DNA of 64,000 nt, from assembly GCF_040675855.1 (NCBI RefSeq), contig NZ_JBEGIK010000001.1:1-64000 (forward strand), given 5' to 3'. This document shows, in pieces, positions 23,508-30,284 of this stretch (positions within the stretch are counted from its first letter, which is position 1; each line of letters starts with the position of its first letter). The notes under the pieces are model-generated. The model worked only from the letters and a program-made list of their open reading frames with translations. It ran no database searches and was not told the origin of the DNA. Both the position numbers and the translations under genes were made by a program. Source of the DNA: Microbacterium sp. LWH3-1.2 (GTDB lineage: Bacteria > Actinomycetota > Actinomycetes > Actinomycetales > Microbacteriaceae).

Positions 23508-25349
23508 TCAGCGCTCGAGCGGCACCTCGATGAGCTGGCGCCCGCCGACCGGCGACGTCAGCGCCTGGTCGAGAGCCGAGCGCGTCGTGACGCGGCGGTA
23601 CTCCCAGCCGTACGCGAGTGCGAGCTGTTCGAGGCGCACGGTGTGCGGGGTCAGCAGCACCCGGTCCATGACCTCGGCGCCCGCAATGGCGGCTACCTCG
23701 AGCCCGTCGAAGATGGTGCCGCCCCCGTCGTTCCCGACGATGAGCTGGATGCGCGGCTCGTCCTCCCGCGGCGGCAGCAGCATCGCGCCGGCGTCGTGCA
23801 GCAGCGCGAGGTCGCCGAGTACCACGCGCGTGACGCCCGCGCCTCCCCCGGACTGACTCGCGAGGGCGATGCCGGTCGCCGTCGCGATCGTCCCGTCGAT
23901 GCCGGCGAGCCCGCGGTTGGCGTGCACCGGCACCTTCTTGCCCGGGAGCACCTGGTCGGCCACGCGCACGAGCCGCGACGAGCCGAACACGAGGCGATCG
24001 TGCGGCCACGTCGCACGCCAGGCCGCGTCGACGAGCGCAGCGCGGTCGACGGGTGCGCGGATGACACCGAGCTCCGCCGCGATCGCGCCGAGCCGTTCCC
24101 CCGGCACCGCCGAGGAGAGGCCGTCCGCGTCGGGAGCCGGCGGGGTGAGATCGACGGATGCTGCGCGCGATGCCTGCAGCCACGCCCCGAGCCATTCACG
24201 GTCGGGGTCGCCGGTCGCGACGGCTATGCGGTCGGCGGCGAGCGTCGCGCCGTTGAGGTTGAGCGGCTCGCCGGGTCCGCGGACCGCGACGACCTCGAGA
24301 TCGGGGTCGGAGAGCAGTGCGGCGGCCTCACGGCTGAGTGTCGGGTGGCCCAGCACGACGACGCGCTCGATGCGGCCGCCGAGCTGCGGGTCGCGCAGCA
24401 GCGCGCGGTAGCCGTGCACGAGGTGGCGCCCGAAGCGTGCACCGCTGACGATCTCGGCGATGAGAGGCCAGGCGCCGACGTGGGCCAGCTCCTCCGCGTC
24501 GGGGCCGGCGTCGGCGCCCGCCAGCACGATCGTGCGCGGACCGCGCTCGAGCACGAGCGGCGCGTCCTCCGGCTCGGTCGGGAGGTCGGCCTCGCCGATG
24601 CCTCCACCGCCCTGATAGAGCGCGCCGGATGCATCGTCGTCGGCGTCGGCCGCCACCGGGGGTCCGTCGGGGTCGTCGACGACCGCGGTCTCGAGCTCGG
24701 CGGCGGGCACGCCCATCCATGCGGGGAGGGCGCCCGACAACGGCTCGCGGTACGGCAGGTTCAGGTGCACCGGCCCCGGCGACCGCGTGCCGGCACCCAG
24801 GGCGGCGGCGACGGCGTCCTCGGCGAGGCCGCGCAGCATCGCGCTCTGCTCGTGCGTGCCGTCGGGGTCGAGGGCCTCGGGCACCGGCAGGTCGGCCTCG
24901 AGGCGCACGGTGGGCGCGAACATCCCGGGCTGGCGCGTCGTCTGGTTCGCGCCGACGCCGCGCAGCTCCGGCGGGCGATCGGCGGTCAGCAGCAGCAGCG
25001 GAACGCCTGCGTGGTGGGCCTCGAGCGCGGCCGGCAGCAGGTTCGCGACCGCGGTGCCCGACGTGCAGACGACGGCCGCCGGCATCCGGGTCTCTCGTCC
25101 GATGCCGAGGGCGGTGAAGCCCGCGACGCGCTCGTCGATGCGCACGTGGAGGCGGACGGCGCCGCGCCGCTCGAGTTCGGCGGCGACCAGGGCGAGTGCT
25201 TGCGAGCGTGAGCCCGGGCTCAGCACGACGTGACGCACGCCCAGCTCGACGAGCCGGCACAGCAGCGCCGCGGCGGCATCGGTGGCGGGCGCGGAGTCGA
25301 GCGCGGCAGCGGGTTCGGTTGTGGCTGGGGCGCTGTGGGAGTCGGTCAC
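23508..25349 (-). CDS. menD: 2-succinyl-5-enolpyruvyl-6-hydroxy-3-cyclohexene-1-carboxylate synthase
   Basis: 613 residues, a thiamine-diphosphate enzyme. VVLSPGSRSQALAL, HVRIDERVAGFTALGIG (catalytic Glu), VVCTSGTAVANLLPA and LTADRPPELRGVGANQTT are specific MenD signatures; the C-terminal NDGGGTIFDGLE is the cofactor Mg site. It joins isochorismate and 2-oxoglutarate. GTG 25349 is one base after the stop of the upstream PLDc_N gene, so the two are co-transcribed; the open frame further upstream is only overlap. Confidence 0.93.
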   Translation of the reverse strand: MTDSHSAPATTEPAAALDSAPATDAAAALLCRLVELGVRHVVLSPGSRSQALALVAAELERRGAVRLHVRIDERVAGFTALGIGRETRMPAAVVCTSGTAVANLLPAALEAHHAGVPLLLLTADRPPELRGVGANQTTRQPGMFAPTVRLEADLPVPEALDPDGTHEQSAMLRGLAEDAVAAALGAGTRSPGPVHLNLPYREPLSGALPAWMGVPAAELETAVVDDPDGPPVAADADDDASGALYQGGGGIGEADLPTEPEDAPLVLERGPRTIVLAGADAGPDAEELAHVGAWPLIAEIVSGARFGRHLVHGYRALLRDPQLGGRIERVVVLGHPTLSREAAALLSDPDLEVVAVRGPGEPLNLNGATLAADRIAVATGDPDREWLGAWLQASRAASVDLTPPAPDADGLSSAVPGERLGAIAAELGVIRAPVDRAALVDAAWRATWPHDRLVFGSSRLVRVADQVLPGKKVPVHANRGLAGIDGTIATATGIALASQSGGGAGVTRVVLGDLALLHDAGAMLLPPREDEPRIQLIVGNDGGGTIFDGLEVAAIAGAEVMDRVLLTPHTVRLEQLALAYGWEYRRVTTRSALDQALTSPVGGRQLIEVPLER

Positions 25350-25350
25350 G

Positions 25351-25845
25351 TCAGCCGATGGCCCCGCGCTGACCGCGGGCGTCGTCGTCGCCGTCCGCGG
25401 GTCGGATCGGCGGCTTCGGCTGCGGCGGGGTGCCCGGCGTCGCGCTGCCGCCCGCGGCGGCGGCGCTTCCGGGTGCGGTGGCGTCGTCGGATGCCACGGG
25501 GCCGCCCGGCGGGTTGTACCGCGGGTCTTCACCCTCGGCGTCGAGCTGCGCGAGCTCCTCCTCGAGGCGGCGGATGCGCTCGTCCTGGTCGCTGATCGTG
25601 CCGATGCGGCCGAGGAACTCGGGGTCGTCGTCGGGAGCCCGTCGAGACGCGACGGACGACGCGCGCCCGCGGCCCACGATGAGCCAGAGAAGACCGCCCA
25701 GCACGGGGAGCAGGACCACGATGAGGATCCAGACCGGCTTGCTCACACCGCGGTGGCGGGTCGGGGGTTGGACCGCGCAATCGACGATGGTGAAGACCCA
25801 GAACGCGGTCGCCACCAGGGCCAGAATCAGCAGCACCCGAGGCAT
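25351..25845 (-). CDS. PLDc_N domain membrane protein
   Basis: 164 residues. Two membrane helices (about 3-23 and 36-57) with the PLDc_N pattern FTIVDCAVQP then KPVWILIVVLLPVLGGLLWLIVGR, followed by a cytoplasmic coiled-coil-like Glu/Leu stretch and an Ala/Gly/Pro-rich tail. Proteins with this domain alone are common small actinobacterial membrane proteins of unknown role. It is directly upstream of menD. Confidence 0.8.
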   Translation of the reverse strand: MPRVLLILALVATAFWVFTIVDCAVQPPTRHRGVSKPVWILIVVLLPVLGGLLWLIVGRGRASSVASRRAPDDDPEFLGRIGTISDQDERIRRLEEELAQLDAEGEDPRYNPPGGPVASDDATAPGSAAAAGGSATPGTPPQPKPPIRPADGDDDARGQRGAIG

Positions 25846-25946
25846 CTTCCCATCCTAGGCGGGCGCGGCCCGCAGTGGGCGGTCGCGGGCGCTCCGTGAC
25901 GCAACCGTCGCCGAAGGCACCCGGGGACGGAACGTAGGATGGACGG

Positions 25947-26246
25947 GTGAAAGCGCGCTCTGCCATCGTCTACTCGGTGCTGCGGCTGCTGACGTTCCTC
26001 GTCCCGTTCGGCATCCTGATGCTGTTCCCGATCATGCGCGAGTACTACTGGCTCGCCGCCATCTTCGCCGCCCTCATCGGGCTCAGCCTCTCGGTGCTGT
26101 TCCTCCGCAAGCCCCTCGACGACGTCACGTCGGGCCTGGCCGAGCGACGCGCGAAGGCCCGCGCCGGCGCAAGCGACGAAGAGGCGGAGGATGCCGCAGC
26201 CGACGCCGCGGCCCCCGACGGCGACGCCTCACCCCCTGCCCGTTGA
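25947..26246 (+). CDS. DUF4229 small membrane protein
   Basis: 99 residues with two helices (8-30 and 35-53) and the pattern RLLTFLVPFGILM, then FLRKPLDDVTSGLAERR, seen in the actinobacterial DUF4229 family. The acidic/alanine tail is variable. It starts at GTG, divergent from the PLDc_N/menD unit. Function unknown. Confidence 0.8.
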   Translation: MKARSAIVYSVLRLLTFLVPFGILMLFPIMREYYWLAAIFAALIGLSLSVLFLRKPLDDVTSGLAERRAKARAGASDEEAEDAAADAAAPDGDASPPAR

Positions 26247-26305
26247 GCGAGCCTGCGAGCCGAAGCGCCTCGCGCCCGGCGCAGGACGCCGGGGCACAGC
26301 ATCCG

Positions 26306-27289
26306 TCAGCCGATGAACGCCCACATCAGGAAGGCGCCGTAGGCGACCGACGTCAGTGACGTGAGGCCCAGGGCGACGACGAGTTCGCGGGGGTCGCGGT
26401 AGGTCCACACGATGAGGATCGCGGGTGCGCCGGCCAGCAGCGCGAGCAGCGTCAGCCACGCGACCGGGTAGCCGATCCACGCCAGGAACACCGCGATGGC
26501 GAAAGCGATCAGCAGGAAGACCGTGAACAGCCAGCGCGTCGCGGTGCGGCCGATCAGCACGGTGAGCGTGCGCTTGCCTGCCGTGCGGTCCTGGTCGATG
26601 TCGCGCAGGTTGTTGGCGAGCAGCACGGCGCAGGCGATGAGGCCGACGCCGACGGCGCCGAACCACGCCTCCTGCGGGAGTGCGAACGCCTGCACCCACG
26701 TCGTGCCGAGCGTCGCGACCAGGCCGAAGAAGACGAACACGAAGAGCTCGCCGAGCCCGTAGTAGCCGTACGGACGCTTGCCTCCGGTGTAGAACCAGGC
26801 GGCGATGATGCACACGGCGCCGACGGCGATGAGCCACCACTGCTGGGTGCGGATGGTGATCGCGAGTCCGGCGATCGCGGCGATCGCGAAGAACGCCAGC
26901 GCGACCATCACCACGGTGCGGGGCTTCACCTTGCGGCCGGCGGTGAGACGGGCAGGACCCACGCGGAAGTCGTCCGTGCCGCGGACGCCGTCGCTGTAGT
27001 CGTTGGCATAGTTGACGCCGATCTGCAGCGACACCGACACGATGAGGCAGAAGAGCGCGATCACCCAGTGGAAGACGTCCACGACGAGGATCGCGGCGCC
27101 CGTGCCGACGAGGATGGGCGTGATCGCGAGCGGCAGGGTGCGCAGGCGCGCGGCGCCGATCCAGTCGCGCGCGGTGGGCTTCTCGACATGCGCGGGGTCC
27201 CGCGAGACGTGCGCCTTCTGCGGGTTCCCGCGCGACTGGTGCTTCTTGCGTCCTGCGGTGGTGCGCTTCTTGCTCGGGGTTCCTGCCAC
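26306..27289 (-). CDS. menA: 1,4-dihydroxy-2-naphthoate polyprenyltransferase
   Basis: 327-residue integral membrane UbiA-family prenyltransferase. The prenyl diphosphate/Mg site NYANDYSDG and second motif NNLRDIDQDRTAGKRTL are both present, with about nine helices. It attaches the polyprenyl chain to DHNA. A basic 40-residue N-terminal extension precedes the first helix. GTG start at 27289. It acts between MenB/thioesterase and MenG in the pathway. Confidence 0.93.
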   Translation of the reverse strand: MAGTPSKKRTTAGRKKHQSRGNPQKAHVSRDPAHVEKPTARDWIGAARLRTLPLAITPILVGTGAAILVVDVFHWVIALFCLIVSVSLQIGVNYANDYSDGVRGTDDFRVGPARLTAGRKVKPRTVVMVALAFFAIAAIAGLAITIRTQQWWLIAVGAVCIIAAWFYTGGKRPYGYYGLGELFVFVFFGLVATLGTTWVQAFALPQEAWFGAVGVGLIACAVLLANNLRDIDQDRTAGKRTLTVLIGRTATRWLFTVFLLIAFAIAVFLAWIGYPVAWLTLLALLAGAPAILIVWTYRDPRELVVALGLTSLTSVAYGAFLMWAFIG

Positions 27290-27375
27290 GAATGCACATC
27301 ATAGGGGCCGCGCCGATGACCCGCGTATCGTCAAGCCCCTGTCGGGTGCCCGCGTACGGGTCGAGGAGGGGATCC

Positions 27376-27528
27376 ATGCTGAGCATCGGATCCATCGTCC
27401 TCACCGTGGAGGACATCCGCCGCGCCGATGGGGCCTCGGACCCCGACGGCGCCGACTGGATCGTGCTCGAAGACACCGAGGGCGATCGGCTCTGCGTCGT
27501 CGACACCGGGCCGTACCCGCTGGGCTGA
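27376..27528 (+). pseudogene. Internally deleted glyoxalase/VOC protein remnant
   Basis: A 50-residue frame with a strong GAGGAGGGG ribosome site. It joins the first strand of a VOC domain (IGSIVLTVEDIRRA) directly to the last one (DWIVLEDTEGDRLCVVDT). Intact proteins of this family have about 75 or more residues between these parts. An in-frame deletion is the simplest explanation, so it is probably non-functional though still translatable. Confidence 0.65.
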
Positions 27529-27578
27529 CCGCGACCTCGGTCGCCGGCGACCCGGTCGGTGAGCCGGTCGAGCGCGCG

Positions 27579-28733
27579 TCAGTGCAGCAACATCACCGCG
27601 CGGCGGATCGCCTCGCGGTCGGGCTTGCCGGACGGCAGCGTCGCGAGCTCGTCGACCAGCACGAGCCGTGACGGCCGGGCGTGTGCGCCGATCTCGGCCT
27701 GCACGGCGGCGCGCGCCTCCTCCAGCTGGACGGCTTCGCTGCGCCGCAGCGCCTCGCCCCGGGAGGCGACGACGACGGATGCCTCGCCCCACCGCTCGTC
27801 GGGAACCCCGACCACGACGGCGAGGGCGAGTCCGGGGATCCCGCGCACGATCCGCTCGACGCGGTCGAGCGAGACGTTGATGCCGCCGGAGACGATGACG
27901 TGGTCGAGGCGGCCGCGCACGCGCAGGACCCCGTCCTCGATGAGCCCCGCGTCGCCGGTGCGGTACCACCGCGATCCGTCGCGGTCGCGGAGGAAGGCGG
28001 CATCCGTCCGCTCTTCGTCGCCGAGATAGCCGTCGGCGAGGACGGGGCCGGAGACCTGCACCTCGCCGTGCTCGATGCGCAGCCGCACGTTGCCCAGGGC
28101 CACGCCGTCGTACACGCAGCCGCCGCTGGTCTCGGTGGAGCCGTAGGTGCGTACGATGCGCGCCCCCGCCGCTACGGCGCGCTCCAAGGTGGCGGCGGGA
28201 AGCGCCTGGCCTCCGATGAGGATCGTCTCGAACGAGCGGAGGGCCGCGAGCACGGAGGGGTCGTGCTCGGCCGCGTCGAGCAGCTTCGCCAGCTGCGCAG
28301 GCACCAGCGACGTGTAGGTGGGCACGCGCTCGCCGCCTTCGGTCGACACCATCATGAGCGCGGCGGCCGCGAAGGCCTGGGGGGTGAACGCGCCGGAGAG
28401 GATCGCGGGCTCGCGGTCGGCGACGAGCGAGCGCACGAGCACCTGCAGGCCGGCGACGTAGCTCGCGGGCAGCGCCAGCAGCCACGCGCCGTCCCCGATC
28501 CGGTCGGCCGTCGACAGCGCGCTCGCGGTGAGGGCGTCACGGCTGAGGACGACGCTCTTCGGGATGCCGGTCGATCCGGAGGTCGTCACGACCACTGCGG
28601 TCCCCGGCCGCACGTCGGCGGGATGCCCGCTGACGAGACCGAGCCCGAGCGCGGGTCCTGCGCCGTGGAGCGCGCCGCGGAGCCCCCGCAGGATCTCGCG
28701 GGGGTCGTCGCCGACGACGGGTACGAGCTTCAC
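27579..28733 (-). CDS. menE: o-Succinylbenzoate--CoA ligase (AMP-dependent)
   Basis: 384 residues of the ANL adenylating family, short as usual for actinobacterial MenE. TTSGSTGIPKSVVLSR is the P-loop, RTYGSTETSGGCVYDG the adenine motif, WYRTGDAGLI and GRLDHVIVSGGINVS the hinge and A8 motifs, and LPSGKPDREAIRR holds the A10 catalytic Lys. GTG 28733 follows GAGGACC and lies 10 bp after the menB stop. It activates OSB for ring closure by MenB. Confidence 0.9.
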   Translation of the reverse strand: MKLVPVVGDDPREILRGLRGALHGAGPALGLGLVSGHPADVRPGTAVVVTTSGSTGIPKSVVLSRDALTASALSTADRIGDGAWLLALPASYVAGLQVLVRSLVADREPAILSGAFTPQAFAAAALMMVSTEGGERVPTYTSLVPAQLAKLLDAAEHDPSVLAALRSFETILIGGQALPAATLERAVAAGARIVRTYGSTETSGGCVYDGVALGNVRLRIEHGEVQVSGPVLADGYLGDEERTDAAFLRDRDGSRWYRTGDAGLIEDGVLRVRGRLDHVIVSGGINVSLDRVERIVRGIPGLALAVVVGVPDERWGEASVVVASRGEALRRSEAVQLEEARAAVQAEIGAHARPSRLVLVDELATLPSGKPDREAIRRAVMLLH

Positions 28734-28743
28734 GTGGTCCTCA

Positions 28744-29658
28744 TCAGAAGTGCCAGGGGAAGGGCGACCAGTCGGGGTCGCGCTTCTCGAGGAACGAGTC
28801 GCGGCCCTCGACCGCTTCGTCGGTGCCGTAGGCGAGGCGCGTGGCCTCGCCCGCGAACACCTGCTGCCCGACCATGCCGTCGTCGACGGCGTTGAAGGCG
28901 AACTTGAGCATGCGGATCGCGGTCGGCGACTTGGTGAGGATCGTGCGGGCCATCGCGACGGCCCCACGCTCGAGGTCGGCGTGCGGCACGACTCGGTTGA
29001 CGGCGCCCATCTCGTACGCGCGCTGCGCGGAGTACTCCTCGGCGAGGAAGAAGACTTCGCGCGCGAACTTCTGCCCGATCTGGCGGGCGAAATAGGCCGA
29101 GCCGTACCCGGCGTCGAAGCTCCCGACGTCGGCGTCGGTCTGCTTGAACCGGCCGTGCTCGGCGGAGGCGATCGAGAGGTCGCACACGACGTGGAGGGAG
29201 TGCCCGCCACCCGCGGCCCAGCCGGGGATGACGGCGATCACGACCTTGGGCATGAACCGGATGAGTCGCTGCACCTCGAGGATGTGCAGCCGGCCGGCGC
29301 GGGCTTGCGCGTCGGCCGGGAGGGCCGCCTCGTCCTCGGAGTACTTGTAGCCGTCGCGCCCGCGGATGCGCTGGTCACCCCCGGAGCAGAACGCCCAGCC
29401 GCCGTCTTTCGGGCTCGGCCCGTTGCCCGTGAGAAGCACGACGCCGACCCGCGGGTCCTGGCGGGCGATGTCGAGAGCGCGGTAGAGCTCGTCAACGGTG
29501 TGCGGGCGGAAGGCGTTGCGCACCTCCGGCCGGTCGAACGCGATGCGCGCGATGCGGCCGTCCTTCGACACGTGGGCGGTGATGTCGGTGTAGCCGCCCT
29601 CCGGCCGGCCGGGTGCCTGCTGCCACTCGCTGTCGTCGAAGAGTTCCGAAACGCTCAC
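28744..29658 (-). CDS. menB: 1,4-dihydroxy-2-naphthoyl-CoA synthase
   Basis: 304-residue crotonase-fold enzyme. GWAFCSGGDQRIRG (first oxyanion loop), PGWAAGGGHSLHVVCDL (second) and FKQTDADVGSFDAGYGSAY are MenB hallmarks, as is the C-terminal DSFLEKRDPDWSPFPWHF. It closes the second ring of the naphthoquinone. First gene of a menB-menE unit. Confidence 0.94.
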   Translation of the reverse strand: MSVSELFDDSEWQQAPGRPEGGYTDITAHVSKDGRIARIAFDRPEVRNAFRPHTVDELYRALDIARQDPRVGVVLLTGNGPSPKDGGWAFCSGGDQRIRGRDGYKYSEDEAALPADAQARAGRLHILEVQRLIRFMPKVVIAVIPGWAAGGGHSLHVVCDLSIASAEHGRFKQTDADVGSFDAGYGSAYFARQIGQKFAREVFFLAEEYSAQRAYEMGAVNRVVPHADLERGAVAMARTILTKSPTAIRMLKFAFNAVDDGMVGQQVFAGEATRLAYGTDEAVEGRDSFLEKRDPDWSPFPWHF

Positions 29659-29734
29659 CCGGCCAGCCTACGGCGGGCTCCGAGCGGGCGTCATCTGCAA
29701 CCGGACACACGCGACCGGGGCCTAGCCTGGATCG

Positions 29735-30283
29735 GTGACTTCGACTCTTCGCGCCGCGGCTGCTGCCGCGGCCTCCGCTGCCCTGCTGTTCGCCCTCGCC
29801 GCCTGCTCGTCCGACGTGCCCGAAGCGGCGCCCACGGCTTCCGAGACGCAGGCTGTGCAGGTCGCCGAGGAGGCCTGCACCGACGATGCCGGCATCACGG
29901 TGGCCGTCGACGCGTCCGCCCTCGAGGACGGCGACAGCGAGCAGTGGTGCATCGGGACCGACGAGACGCTCGCCGCCGCCGACGCGCTGACGCTCGTAGG
30001 CATCGAGACCGAGGGCACCGAGGAGTACGGCGACCAGGTCGTGTGCCGCGTCAACGGGGTGCCTGCGGAGGACGCCGCGATCCCCGCCGAGGACGGCTCG
30101 GACTACTTCGAGACCTGCGAGTCGATGCCCGCCGCGTTCGCCTACTGGTCGCTGTGGATCAAGCCTGCCGGCGGCGAGTGGGGCTATGCCGAGGAGGGCC
30201 TGTCGACCCTCGAGCTCGAGCCCGGTGAGTCTCTCGAGCTTCTCTTCACCCTGAATGGCGAGCCTGCCGCGCCGACATCCTGA
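29735..30283 (+). CDS. Extracytoplasmic lipoprotein associated with an ECF transporter
   Basis: 182 residues. The signal peptide ends in ALLFALAAC with lipobox Cys24. The mature part has two Cys pairs' worth of residues and ends in CRVNGVPA, AYWSLWIKPAGGEWGYAEEGL and ELEPGESLEL, a pattern I associate with SCO2322/DUF4430-type proteins found next to ECF vitamin (often cobalamin) transporters. It ends 1 bp before the fused ECF gene, so it is probably its surface partner. Binding activity is inferred. Confidence 0.7.
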   Translation: MTSTLRAAAAAAASAALLFALAACSSDVPEAAPTASETQAVQVAEEACTDDAGITVAVDASALEDGDSEQWCIGTDETLAAADALTLVGIETEGTEEYGDQVVCRVNGVPAEDAAIPAEDGSDYFETCESMPAAFAYWSLWIKPAGGEWGYAEEGLSTLELEPGESLELLFTLNGEPAAPTS

Positions 30284-30284
30284 C

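Noticed and set aside
22740..25211. Long plus-strand frame opposite PPK2 and menD
   Set aside because: Antisense shadow with no domain; menD and PPK2 carry clear catalytic motifs.
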